Source: Liolophura sinensis (taxonomy: Eukaryota; Mollusca; Polyplacophora; Chitonida; Chitonidae). Taken from it: DNA of 64,000 nt. Both the position numbers and the translations under genes were made by a program. A model generated the notes under the pieces. It made no database searches. It worked only from the letters and a program-made list of their open reading frames with translations, and was not told the origin of the DNA. Below, one piece after another: positions 30,980 to 41,489 of the stretch (position 1 is the first letter of the stretch; every line of letters begins with the position of its first letter). The stretch covers positions 10,140,706 to 10,204,705 of the forward strand of contig NC_088296.1 of the NCBI RefSeq assembly GCF_032854445.1. The letters run 5' to 3'.

Positions 30980-31275
30980 ATGGTTTGCTTTTCTGCATAT
31001 GGTTGTAAAAATACGTCATTAGATAACCGTTCAGTTATTTTTTTTCAAGTGTCTAGAAGATTTGACCGTCAGCAAGGCGGGGATTTACAGCACAAGAAAA
31101 AAGGACTTTGAAAGGGTTCAACAAAAACAACCGTATGTGTTCTCGCCAGCTGTTTTTCTACAACGGCACCTGCACACAAGTTATAATTTTTATAATTAGA
31201 ACCAGTAACTAAACCTTTAATGAGACGTGTATTCTCCACAAACGTCTTGCCCAAGCTATTGGCCATCACATCCAT
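30980..31275 (+). pseudogene. THAP-like zinc-finger remnant
   Basis: The plus strand starts [19 protein letters not shown], which fits the C-x-x-Y-G-C-x-N start of THAP DNA-binding domains. In another frame it continues [10 protein letters not shown], which resembles the later N-x-R-V-C-S-x-H-F part. The frame is broken. The unit 2 copy is at 51574-51870. It is probably from a DNA transposon. Confidence 0.5.
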
Positions 31276-31690
31276 TCATGACTCCGAAGGTATACACAAA
31301 AAATGTTCAACGCGTGAGGGTGTATTTGTAGGAAGGTGTGTTTAGTATTATGACGGTTGTTTATGGTTTAAGGGGAATAACTCCCACCGCACAAGTCAGG
31401 CGGCTCTGTGCAGGATGTCCGACAGTGTGCCGCCGTTAAGCAGTTGTTCCTGTACAACCTGTCTTGTGTCTCATTTCGGGTGAGTTAAACCTTTTCTGCA
31501 CGCAAATGATGTAAACAATGAATATATAAATGTTCTTGTAACGTATCTGTTCAGTGTGAAGAATTTTACAATTTAATTAAGTACGAGCATGCTTCAACGT
31601 ACTCAATTGGAGTCCTTTAAGTGTTAGCCAGCTGACGTTTTAGTTTACGAAGTCTGTCGTCAATGTTTCTGTATCTGCGCTACTTTAGTG
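31275..31690. other. Intron sequence without recognised gene
   Basis: Gene B large intron, between the THAP-like and MULE remnants; nothing recognised. Confidence 0.4.
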
Positions 31691-31699
31691 GTGGTCAAC

Positions 31700-32217
31700 A
31701 TCTTACTTCAAGCTGTGCCATCTTTTATTGGCTGCCTCATCTTTCTTGAAGATGTTGATGAGCTCATTGATGTCTGTAAGCCCTTTAATTACGGTCGTGT
31801 TTACCTTTCTGTGCCATTCTTCCAAGTGGTGGGTTGTCCTGGGTTGTCCGTTGTCACGATGATCCCATACTAGTCGGGGAAAGCTCCCCTCCATACAGGT
31901 CTGGGTCACGTAGTCCACCAACCTCAGCGGAAAAAGTGGTTGCTTCACTCATGATTTCATTCCGTATATCCTCAATGTGGTGAAGGATGAGTACTTGAAC
32001 TACGGTGATTTAGTACAAAGTTGAAAGAGTTCTGAGTCGGTTTGGTATATTGTCTGGAGACTTCTGTACCGTCTCCAAATACATTGGTATAGTGAAAATA
32101 GCATCCGCTCACTTCTGCATCGGATAAGACTTGACGTATGGCGTTGTGCGCGACAAACTTGCAGTCAATTTGGAAGCGTGATACCTCGAGTTTGATGTCG
32201 GATGTTTTAGGTGGCAA
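31700..32217 (-). pseudogene. MULE transposase remnant, unit 1
   Basis: Minus-strand pieces in shifting frames carry [19 protein letters not shown], the DAEVxGCxFH block of Mutator-like transposases, and further on [20 protein letters not shown] then EEWHRKVN, the RTxNHxEGWHxxxN block. There is no ATG-to-stop frame covering both. The copy at 52285-52804 keeps more of the frame between them. Confidence 0.78.
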
Positions 32218-32221
32218 ATAT

Positions 32222-32345
32222 CAGAGGTTCTTAATATATATCTTAGTTGCGCATTGATTGCAGCTGTCAACATATCCAACGTGGCCATACAATTCAATGC
32301 CATGAATATACAGCCCCAAGCCTCGGCTTAAGCGGAATTAGACAC
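32222..32345. repeat. Dispersed repeat beside the MULE remnant
   Basis: 'ttgcgcattgattgcagctg' and 'atgaatatacagccccaagc' then 'attagacacaatc'. Copies: 690-885, 52805-52935, and reversed as the left part of the 408-bp elements at 41063 and 62159. It may be a terminal segment of the MULE or a related non-autonomous element. Confidence 0.6.
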
Positions 32346-33549
32346 AATCATGAACCAGAGTGACAGTGACTGTAACAGAAACTGTGATGTATAAATAGGT
32401 CATAGTTGATTTAGGGCGAGTGTTGCCTTAATTCTGATTTGTGAGTATTGGTCAGTCAGAAATATGATGCCTGTGTGCATAGTGTAGTTAATTGTGGTCA
32501 GTTTTGTTACGTCTTAGCATAAAAGTGAGTTTCCTCTGTTCGATTTAGTTTGCTTGTTATAGGAAATTGCTTAGTAACTGAAAATATTGAAATGTTGTTG
32601 TGGTTTGTAATTTACAGTAAACGGAAAACGAAATATGTATTCCAAGGGAAATCAGTGTATAGTAGGGTGAAATGTGCACAACGCGTGATATTTGTATCTG
32701 ACAAAACTGAACTACCTGCCTTATACTTTGGTTATGTAAGTGCAGGATGTTGATCAATGTGTTGCCGTTAAACTGTATGTCCTGCCCTGTGTCTCATTTG
32801 AGTTATCTCCCCCTTACATGTTCTTTGGGCGTTTTTAAAATGTATTTATGTTTGAACATTCATTTATCAAATGAAATATTCTTTGTTTGTACTTTTGATC
32901 GTTTTAGTATTTTTGCTTGACAATTAACAGACCCAGCATAACCACTGTCATGCACATAGGGAAGCTGTCCTCAAAGTAAAACTCTCTGGAGAAGAGAATG
33001 TCTCGTCACTTTCAAAGGGGGTACAGAAGGACCAGGAATTAAACCTGAAAGGACTGTTTTGCCTACTTAGAAACGGTCTATTTGTCAGGAGCCATGGGGC
33101 CGTTGTCGGCAAGTTAATGGACCTGATGAAGCTACGGGGAAAAGGCGTCCCACACGCCACAGACTGAGCAGAGTGGGGAAAAAACACCTCCAGAAATTGT
33201 GTATGAGGTTATTTTTCAGATGGGCTAAAATGTTCTTTGATCCCTTTTGTAGAGGTAAGAGAGGCTAAGTGGTACGCTATCCTAGCGGATGAAACAACAG
33301 ACATTTCCAGAAAGGAACAGTTTCATATTTGAAGGTACGAGGTGCAGGAAGAGTCTCTAGGATTTTTCGAGGTGCCAGATATATCTAGCAACGCAATTAC
33401 AAAGGCTCTAAAAGATTTCCTTGTAAGATGTAACCTTGACCTTCCGGGAACAAGCCTATGATGGGGAGAAATTCGGGGTGTAGCAACTCATATACAGAAC
33501 AAGGCTACATCAGTTCACTGTTTAGCGCATTGCATCAATATATGCCTTC

Positions 33550-33803
33550 TCGGACTACGAACTTTGATATGGAATTCATGCCTGGAATATTCATTGTCTG
33601 CGCGGCATCATTAAAAACTGATGACCGCTTCTCTCTTGTGTGTTACCGGCTTTATTTCTTATTTGTATTATTTCTTACATACCTTTGTCTTTGGGAGTTA
33701 GTGTTAAACGTTGTCTTGGAAATGGATATTGCGATTATCGACTTGGAACGCCCTTTAGGAACTACGAATGGTATAGGAATGTCGGACTTAACGGTTATAT
33801 TCA
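33550..33803. mobile_element. 254-bp element inserted in the hAT body
   Basis: Removing it rejoins the hAT reading at CINICL/QDVSRQ. The same sequence ('ctacgaactttgatatgg' to 'aatgtcgga') forms the right-hand part of the 408-bp elements at 41063-41470 and 62159-62563, so it is a mobile or exchangeable module. Exact ends are inferred. Confidence 0.65.
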
Positions 33804-34666
33804 AGATGTGTCGCGGCAAAGTAAGCCTATGCGAGATGCCCTGGGCCTAGTATTTGAGACTTTAAAACTAACAAAATTTTCACCGAAGCGATCAGTAATC
33901 CTTTCACAAATGCTACACGATTTCTCAGACCACTTTGTCCAACAGGTTTGCCTGTCAGAACCGGATCCTAGAGTGACACCTCCAATTACCAAGCCACACT
34001 GGACACTATGGTGGAAGTCAGACTTCACATAATAGATATGGGAGACGTGCCAGCGGACAAGCCGCTCTAATGGATAAGTTCAGCACATTTAGTCGATTGA
34101 AGATGGCTTACCATATTTTCGTTAGAGCCGAACAGCTATCCACCAACCCACAAAGTAAAGACACTTCTGTCCAAAGCGCCTTCAAAACTGTTGCCTCGTT
34201 GGAGTCATTTTACAAGCAACAACGTATTGACGATGAGTTCCAGAAGTTTACAAGCAAGTTGTAGCTGAATCGGAGAGTATCACACACAGCCCAACAATTG
34301 CTAGAAAGAAGGTCTCACCAAGAAGAATCAACGATGGTTCGGCACATCTCCTTTTCCACTTTAGTGGCATCTACTCTGTGACTTGGAAAGTCTTCTGCGG
34401 GCAGCAAAGTCGTATGGATCAGACGTTGTCTTAGAACGCCTCAATATCCAGTTGAAAATGCTACCTGACCTCTTCTAGCCGGAGACCAGTGTCTTTAGAA
34501 TAACCCACATAAGGATAATTTGCCGGGCCATGTCTTCTTCGACCACAAAGAAACTTTTTTCTGAAGTTTATAAGCTCGTGAGGCTGTACTACTCCGTTCC
34601 CGTCACTTTAACCTCAGAGCGCACCATTCAGTGCTTAGACAAGTGAAGTTACCTTCGGTCAACAAT

Positions 34667-35002
34667 GAGTGAGTGAGTGGTTGGGGTTTAACGTCGTACT
34701 TAACAATTTTTCAGTCATATGACGACGAACGAATCCTTAGGGAGTATGTAATGTGCCTCCTTGTCGCAGGACGGATCTCCACCGCTCATTTATCTAGTGC
34801 TGCTTCACTGAGACGACTCACCGAGGGCAAGTAAGCCGCACCGCTCGAGCCATTATACTGATACGGATCAACCAGTCGTTGCACTATCCCCTTTATGCTG
34901 AACGCCTAGCGAGGAAGTTACAACTTCCTCTTTTTTAGAGTCTTACGTGTGACTCGACCCAGGATTGATCCTGAATCTACCGCTGTGCTTTCCGGGTCAG
35001 GC
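34667..35002 (-). mobile_element. Full-length SINE (family 1) in the hAT remnant
   Basis: Reverse orientation: it begins with GAGTG repeats and 'ggggtttaacgtcgtac' and ends at 'tttccgggtcaggc'. The flanks 'ggtcaacaat' and 'ggtcagtaat' look like a 10-bp target duplication with two changes. Unit 2 copy: 55226-55561. Confidence 0.85.
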
Positions 35003-35199
35003 GGTCAGTAATAAGTCAGCAGAGGCACAATACTCTGATCTGCCATGCTACGAAGGACCGCACAGGCAAATTAGACCTGCAAGCAATAGCTAGAGAGTTT
35101 TAGCGAGCAAATGACTCTCGTAAAGTTCTTTGGTGTCTTCTTAACACGAGAAAGAGTATTTTGAAGCCAAATGCAGATGCAGTCACTATTTTACTAAAG

Positions 35200-36270
35200 A
35201 CCTTTTTGTCGAACTCATTAAAATTGTCCTTTGTCTTTGTGGGATTCAATTTAACGGAAAATTTTTTTCGCACAATACTGTCTTAATTTTTGTTGAAAGA
35301 TATTTAATTGAATACTTTGTACTTCGGACACCCGTAGTGACTGTAGTTTGAAAAGTAAATGTTGAATGAAAAGTTAAAAAACAAAGTATGGAAAGCGATT
35401 AGGGCATTAGTTCTCCATTATTTTGTGGATGGATACGCAGAGGTTTTATATTTCGTCTTTCAAATGTTCAAATGCGTGTAGGTGAACATAGGAGCCCAAA
35501 GCTGCCGGGCTTTCCCCAGGACAGTCCCCTGGTTGACTGAATTAGTGGCCTCCCCATTTTTTCGTTTGCTTTTTCAGCCACTGCAGCTGTATCCAAACTG
35601 TATGTGCCCTGTTTGGCCAAGAGTCTGTGTTCTGAAGCAAGAACGGCGACATGGATGTATGCTTCGAAACAGACATTTATATACCTGTCGTCAACCATTA
35701 AGGACGTTTGATGTCACGTATCGCGAGGCCAATTCCCATATTGGATTACTTATCCAGCACAGATCCTACAGTCAAAAAGTAAGTACCATGTAAATAATTT
35801 CATGCAAAGATCCGAAATATAAGAGCAATGGCACTAGCCTCTCAGGGAAGAATCCTTCATTCCGAAATAAGATGCCATCTGATTTGCCTGCGAGGTTCTA
35901 GAGTAAATTGAACGATGCTAACAGTCCGTCCTGCGGCAGTCTTGCGTACAGGTTTTGACAAAATCCAGGTGAAGGCGATTTGAATTTTGGCAAGGATACA
36001 CAGTTCATTTTTCAGCTATTGCTTTCTGCAGAGTGGGACATTGTGGGACATTGAGACAGGTAATGTGTTGTTCATTACGTGTCGATAGACGATAAATCAC
36101 GATGGTCCATTCATGTAATAGCTATTGCAGTGTAATCTCAGACATGACAACGTGTAATTTTCCGCTCTGCTTTAAACAGCATATTGAATGTACCCTATCA
36201 AACTGACTGCAACAGACGACGAGCAAAACGGATTGCATGTATGTGTGTGTGTGCGTGTTTGTATGCTTGG
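35200..36270. other. Intron sequence with a dispersed repeat
   Basis: 35655-35790 ('cgaaacagacatttatatac' and on) is also at 508-632 and 56213-56340. A short (TG)n-rich tract lies at 36240-36262. No gene recognised. Confidence 0.5.
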
Positions 36271-36271
36271 G

Positions 36272-36530
36272 GGTTAAGCTCGAACTAAACAATTATGACT
36301 GTTATACACTGTGTCTTCGTGAGGCAGGGCAACAGTTGCTGCCAGTGAAGTGTCCACGCCAAAGACACCAGAGATGATACCCCACCCAGTCACATTATAC
36401 TGACACCGGTCCAACCACTCCTTTTTTTGTTGAGCGCCAAGTGAGGCAGCTTCAAGTAGTATTTCTTTGGTATGACCACACCCGTGTCTGATACCGGATC
36501 TAGCCATTAGGTCGCGACCAGACATAATAC
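36272..36530 (-). repeat. tRNA-derived SINE (family 3)
   Basis: On the minus strand: 'cgacctaatggctagatccg' head, then 'ggtgtcagtataatgtgact' and 'gggtggggtatcatc', a central core shared with families 1 and 4. Copy in unit 2: about 57363-57640. Confidence 0.65.
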
Positions 36531-36808
36531 GGTGTACATTTTAGCACGGCTTGGCGTACTGAACTGGTTGTTGATATCACTGCAAGAGCGCAACATCTTG
36601 AATTGCTGAACCCCACGTGATCTGTTCATATCCAATGAAGGGAAGAGGTTATACATGCAATAATATGTATTATTATGGGGACGAAATTCAAACTTAGAGC
36701 AGTGTGGAATATTGTTGTGTTATCAACAAGTATCTCAATCATGAATGCTTTAATCATATATTGCATTCATTAATCGTTTAATCGCTTCCATATTGGGGTA
36801 GCACTCAC

Positions 36809-36958
36809 CTGCACATTCTCCTGTAGATGGCGACCTCTCTTTAGGTGAACACTCTCACAACTGTTCAAATGATAGGAATGGTTTGCTCCTCCAGAACAGG
36901 ATTACCTGCTTACACGTAGTTTTGCCGGGACACTTTTGATTTTTAAGCTTGCAGATCT
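36809..36958 (-). pseudogene. Gene B Cys-rich exon with nonsense codon
   Basis: 150 nt, phase 1-1, starting [19 protein letters not shown] and ending SPSTGECA. In the codon for the Cys after SFEQL, TGC has become TGA (changed base at 36855). Gene C reads TGC in the same place. The exon length is a multiple of three, so skipping would keep frame. Confidence 0.88.
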
Positions 36959-37084
36959 CTGTTCAAAGACAATGGTATTAAGATAGCTTTCTCTTCCCAG
37001 TGGAATGCTTTTTTTCTCTAAGAACGAGGTAGGGTGTCTATTGCTCACGTGTCAGATCACGTCTCATGTTGGAATGTATCACAT

Positions 37085-37665
37085 AACAAACCTTTTGATT
37101 TATTTATATAATTTATTTTTCACGTCATACTCAAGAATATTTCACTTATAAAACCACGGCCAGCAATTTTGTGTCAGCTAAACGGACAGAACCCTGGAGA
37201 AACATGCTATTGCAACTGCGACGAACGTAAGAGTTTAAAATAACAAACAGATTTTGAGATATACCTGGCCAGGGAGATAGCAGGTGAAAATGGCGATGTT
37301 CATTACGCATGGCAAGCGCAACTTGCAAAATTTCTTCCAATGGTCAGACTGTGATGGAGCAATACAGTCTACAGGGCGAGGACTTGACTTGCTCAATTCT
37401 GGAAATACTCGCTATCTGGGTTGTTAAATTGTGACGAACTTGTTTTCACATTACATTTATTATTACATCTATTTCTTTACAATATTAAGTCTTGCGAAAA
37501 ATTGAAAACAAATTTTAAATACAGGTAGCATCTATTTATGTGATGACAGCGGTCAGCATTTTTGCCCGAGGAATCCAGGTAGATCCTGAGAAAAACGCAC
37601 GACCGTGCCCAGGTTGTTGACAGACCTTCCGAAGATGAAGACAGCATGAGATGGAGTTGAAAACA
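37085..37665 (-). repeat. Two decayed SINE pieces (family 2)
   Basis: 37085-37180 has 'tttttcacgtcatactcaag' and 'aatatttcacttataaaacc'; 37530-37665 has 'gtgatgacagcggtcagcat' and 'caggttgttgacagaccttc'. Unit 2 copies: about 58200-58290 and 58625-58755. Confidence 0.65.
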
Positions 37666-38022
37666 CAGGTAGAACCTAAATTAGCTTTGGATTAAAATGA
37701 CATGACAATTTGCATGTATTTTAGAGTATTAACGACAAATTCTTGAACTTTGTGTTTTCAAAATGTAGCAAGCAGAACTGTAAGAATACTAAAGTTTTCT
37801 ATGGGGTTGGCTTACTTAGACAGATTTGACAAGAACTAAAATTTCAAAGTACGTGAGTTTTCTTCCTTACGGACAGCTTTTTACGCAACAGTTCTTCCAT
37901 TTAAATATTGCACACACATATAATTATTCCTAAAGCAAAATCTTAAAACCATTGAGTAAACAGACAGCATTAAATCCAATTTTAATTAAGTACACTATAT
38001 CTTTTTTATGCTGATAACTTAC

Positions 38023-38094
38023 TGGAACAAAACAGCACATTACTTCTAGGCACACGTCAAAACCAGCATACCCTTGATTACAACGACATAAATG
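38023..38094 (-). pseudogene. Half EGF-like exon relic in a 390-bp direct repeat
   Basis: It matches only the second half of the exon at 38407-38541, with the donor preserved (cttac) but no first half or acceptor. The flanking 37690-38095 and 38090-38480 are tandem copies of one stretch of about 390 bp. Also present in unit 2 (59118-59195). Confidence 0.75.
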
Positions 38095-38406
38095 GCATGA
38101 ATGTACGTGTATTTTAGAGTATTAACGACAAATCCTTGAACTTTGTGTTTTTAAAATGTAGCAAGCAGATCTGTATGAATACTGATGTTTTCTATGAAAT
38201 TGGCTTCGACATACATTTGACAAGAACTAAAAATCCAAGCTGACTTCTTTACTGACAGCTTTTTAACAGAAGTTTTTGCAAGTAATCAATGCACACACAT
38301 ATAATTATTCTTAAAACAAAACCTTAAAATCGTTGAGTAAATATACAGCATTAGATACAATTTTAATTATGTGTAAGAATTATAACTGTTTATGCTGATT
38401 ACTTAC

Positions 38407-38541
38407 TTGAACAAAATGGCACATTACTTCCAGGTACACGCCTTAAACCAGCATATCCTGGTTCACAATGACAAAAAACACCCTGCGCACATGATGTCCC
38501 ATGTCCACATATTTTCCCGCCGCATTTCATAGCTTCCATAC
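38407..38541 (-). pseudogene. Gene B EGF-like exon 2
   Basis: 135 nt, phase 1-1: [18 protein letters not shown]... then CHCEPGYAGL, with six cysteines. Donor gtaag and acceptor atag are intact. Confidence 0.85.
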
Positions 38542-39216
38542 CTATAATAAGCACAAGGGAAACAACTAAATCAAATCAAAGCAACATATTACACAAGCAA
38601 AAAGAAGAATTATTAGTCAAATAAGTAAATAAATCAATAATACAATGACTATTTCTTTATTATCACTGAAGAAAGCCCAAAACACGTTCCAACATGTGGG
38701 CTTGTGGTTTGCCACTAATTATACGTTTACATGAAAAGTAAGCTGGGGTAAAATAAAAGATAGCTGGAGTAAACTGACAACAGGCCGTGTTTCACCGATT
38801 ACGTGTCAACAATTGCCAACCATTACACTCGTCGCTGCTCTGGATTTACTCGCTGCAGTGTACTTTAGTGTGATCTTTTATAGTATCATATAACATATAG
38901 ACAATGTATTTCTGTCCTGTGATTCGGAGTGAGCCTTTCTTCTTTGTCTATGTTTGTGATTTTCTGGGATACAGTCGAAAACTAAATTGAGAGATTTAAA
39001 GCCAAGTAATTTCAATGGCCTGTAAATCAAGAGGTATAAACACTTTGTAAACTATGTAATCTGCAACAAACTGTAACCCCAGATATGCTCATTCCGTTGT
39101 GTTTTAGCTAACAACCATCTGCCTAAGTAGCACAAGAGATCCCGCCCGTTGATGAATAGCCTTACAAAAATCATTGATTTATTTCATTGCAATTTTACGT
39201 CCTACTCGAGAATATT

Positions 39217-39537
39217 TCACTTAAACGAAATCATCGAGTCATCGTGTAAGCTTCGGGATGGCATAAATGTGGTTATGGAATTGCATGTCCTAGCCACTTG
39301 CTTGGAAGCCACATGGGCTTTACTCGCAACATGTCTCGATACGTCGGACTTCCCGCCATGTCGAATAAATATATCAATCGAGCAATAAGAGCAATACGCA
39401 AAGTGCTCTCCTTTCTCTGACGGATCTATGCCTGGGATTGCCGCATACTTGGCCAGGTACTTCTGAGAGTTACAAACTACTTTGTTGTGTCCTGCCGGTG
39501 AAGTCCCTTCCTCATGGGCTTTTCTTTTCGTCGCCAT
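39217..39537 (-). pseudogene. BED-type zinc-finger N-terminus of a hAT element, unit 1
   Basis: Open from [19 protein letters not shown] for about 106 codons, with YCSYC and a later H-x5-H (RHVASKAH), the zinc-binding pattern found at the start of DUF4371/BED hAT transposases. It is cut short by a SINE end near 39175-39225. It lies on the opposite strand to the hAT body at 33.2-35.2 kb, so it is rearranged or a separate copy. The unit 2 copy (60320-60640) has a TAA at 60602-60604. Confidence 0.72.
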
Positions 39538-39659
39538 TGTTTAAGTCAACTGATTAACCTCGTTTCCGTCAACATATCGAAGAGGGTCTCGTGGGTACTC
39601 GAAATTATTTCTCAACCAGAGCTGGACAGTGAGTAGAAATTACGACTTTCGACAACCCC

Positions 39660-40260
39660 ATTCTAGACTCTCTATACCAGGTCAGGCCACCTCAGGCCAC
39701 CTCAGGCCACACAGTTACTTCTCAGAGAGGATCGAGAGGGTACTGACGGTGACCCAAGCCACATGTACCGATTAAAGCCTGTGCTGTGCGGTCATTCAAA
39801 TGACAATTATTTATTATATTATGAGCTTCATCTGCCCTTATCAAGAGGAAAGGGGGCACCATTACCCTTCAATATACCCTTACAATAGCAGTGATATACA
39901 CACAGCATTATAGCATTTGTTCTTGATCTAAGGAACAGTGTGACCTGTACCCATCCCATGAGACCCTCCTTCCTCCCAACAGACAGATAGCAGTCTCCCT
40001 TCCCAACATTGTTTAGCTGCCGCAACAAACGTGGTCCTGATCCCGCCTATCAAATGCGTGAAAATATGTTCTGGGCTGCAGAATGACTCCCACCTGTTTA
40101 TATGCAGGCAGTTTACCTTAATTTTATTTCTAAATATATGGATTTAGAAATTGCGTAGAGTGTTAAATGCCTTGCGTAGTTTTAGATTTATTTTGGCGAT
40201 TTCTACTGTTTGGCGTATTTGCGTATTGGGTAAAACTTTTGTGTATAAAATACGCCAAAA
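39660..40260. repeat. Short repeats near the BED remnant
   Basis: 'ctcaggccac' is present three times in a row near 39681-39710 and twice in unit 2 (near 60783), so its copy number varies. At 40150-40265 there are scattered 'gcgtatt' words and their complements. Confidence 0.6.
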
Positions 40261-40442
40261 TACGCAGGGTAGGCAGGTCTGGTGTACGGTAACAGGTAAA
40301 ACATGTAGCTGCTAATGTCAATACACAAGTTTTCAGATCGCTCCGTTAAGGTCGACAAAGACGAAAATACACTGTACACAAACGAGGAAATTTTGTTCAC
40401 CTGCCCTAGCTCTAACACGATTACACTACAGGTATAACTTAC

Positions 40443-40521
40443 CTGGGACACATATCGATGTCAGAATGGCTAATGGAATCAGAAACTCTCCCCAGCGTCT
40501 TGTGGGCTTCTGGGATTCCAT
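40443..40521 (-). pseudogene. Gene B exon 1: signal peptide
   Basis: ATG at 40521; [19 protein letters not shown]... then LTSICVP; donor gtaag at 40438-40442; phase 1. It differs from the gene-A-type first exon by QKPTRR in place of LRLPRR. Confidence 0.85.
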
Positions 40522-40606
40522 GAGTGCCTGCTGTCAGGATTCCTACAAAGTGGGCTCTTATCTGGTTCTTCACAATTACAAACCTAGACAGCCGGATCCA
40601 CACCTA

Positions 40607-40627
40607 TAAGCTTTTAGCTATGTGCGC
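40607..40627 (-). promoter_or_regulatory. Conserved promoter-like block, gene B
   Basis: Same block as at 23875-23895, 86 bp upstream of the ATG. Confidence 0.45.
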
Positions 40628-41062
40628 GGGTATGTGACGGTCCTTATGCAGAGGTCGGTACACATGAAATTTAAATGGGTCGTCGGCTTTGTGATGGTAC
40701 TTCCTTGTTTTTTTTTTCAAAAGTAAGCTCTCCGCTGCTGTAAAAGTCTGAAATCCCCTGGGAACTGTACTTTTGTTACTGCAAGAATTGACACAGGTTC
40801 ATATTTGGTTTAAGTTAAAGGGCGCGTCACAATATTGTTGGGGCTAAAACGTCCTCAGTGTGGTGTCCTTGTTGACATGTTTGCCCCGTGCTGCAGAACC
40901 TTTGCAAATTTATTTACTGTGCTACAATGACATTACTGACTTTTTTATACTCGTTCCTGATAACGTTTCTTATGACCAATGACGTCTGACAAATTGTAAG
41001 TACCATCACTACATTTTACCCATTTATGTTTCCTTCTAGGGACTTCTAGCCTGAGTATTTAG

Positions 41063-41470
41063 CTCGTCATTTTCGAACTGTATCTAATACCGCTTAACCT
41101 GGGACTAGCGGCCATAGAGGTAGCCATGCTCATTACATCTGCATGATGCCTTTATAAACAGTTGCAATCAAAGGACGACTGAGATACCTTGTTTAATTGT
41201 TATTTGACATGGAACTCATTCATGGACTACGAATTTGAACTTTGATATGGAAATCATACCTGGAATATCCACTGTCTGCCCGGCATCATTGAAAACTGAT
41301 GACCGCTTCTCTCTTGTGTGTTACCGGCTTTATTTCCTATATGTATAATTTCTTACATGCCTTTGTCTTTGGGAACTAATGTTAAACGTTGTTTTGGAAA
41401 TGGGTCTTGCGATTATCGGCTTGAAACGCCCTTTACGGACTACGAATGGGATACGAATGTCGGACGCTTA
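41063..41470. mobile_element. 408-bp non-autonomous element with 7-bp target duplication
   Basis: The flank reads 'gtatttag' at 41055-41062 and 'tatttag' at 41471-41477; unit 1 has one uninterrupted copy of this site near 22260. The left part is the dispersed repeat also beside the MULE remnants (reversed); the right part is the 254-bp module found in the hAT body. No transposase. The same insertion is in unit 3 at 62159-62563. Confidence 0.88.
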
Positions 41471-41489
41471 TATTTAGAATAGAACCCTA

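Larger units (their letters stand above)
33200..35190 (+). pseudogene. Decayed hAT (DUF4371-type) transposase body, unit 1
   Basis: Plus-strand pieces in order: [19 protein letters not shown] (33268 on), SLGFFEVPD and VHCLAHCINICL (to about 33549), then after an inserted element QDVSRQSKPMRDALGLVFET and [20 protein letters not shown] (from 33804), [20 protein letters not shown] (34560 on), and [17 protein letters not shown] (about 35050). These match the ordered blocks of DUF4371 hAT transposases, including the C-terminal dimerisation region. There are many stops, a 254-bp insert (33550-33803) and a SINE (34667-35002). Unit 2 copy: 53790-55740. Confidence 0.82.
25573..40521 (-). pseudogene. 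Gene B: disabled copy of the EGF-domain receptor
   Basis: Exons matching gene C are all detectable: signal 40521-40443, EGF-like 38541-38407, Cys-rich 36958-36809, EGF-like 29902-29774, Cys-rich 29298-29179, EGF relic about 27934-27869, EGF 27649-27515, EGF 27010-26876, stem/TM 26356-26217, tail 26044-25573. Lesions relative to gene C: TGC to TGA in exon 3 (36855), loss of part of an EGF exon (27934), one inserted base in the TM exon (26280-26281), and a 3-bp deletion creating TAG in the tail (25840-25842). A conserved Cys is also lost in 29179-29298. The rest stays open, so the decay is recent. Skipping the phase 1-1 exon 3 would leave a frame ending shortly after the TM exon, without a membrane helix; a secreted product is therefore conceivable, but pseudogene is the simpler reading. 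Confidence 0.82.
21990..40800. repeat. Segmental tandem duplication, unit 1
   Basis: From about 21990 ('gacacaagttattcggtttt') the sequence is collinear with 40790 onward and again with 61885 onward. The unit is about 18.8 kb and includes the minisatellite, a gene-A first exon, gene B and its repeat-filled introns. It is shorter than unit 2 because it lacks a 408-bp element, about 1.5 kb near 24.2 kb, an EGF/LINE piece near 27.9 kb and a SINE near 29.0 kb. Confidence 0.9.

Noticed and set aside
33458-34032. 130-codon plus-strand frames (with copies at 54009-54589) that look like a membrane protein
   Set aside because: They read through the 254-bp insert into hAT transposase sequence; the hydrophobic part belongs to the insert.
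35482-35793. Plus-strand frame of about 100 codons conserved in both units (56042-56326)
   Set aside because: Conservation equals that of surrounding non-coding DNA, indels break the frame between copies, and part of it is the dispersed repeat also at 508-632.
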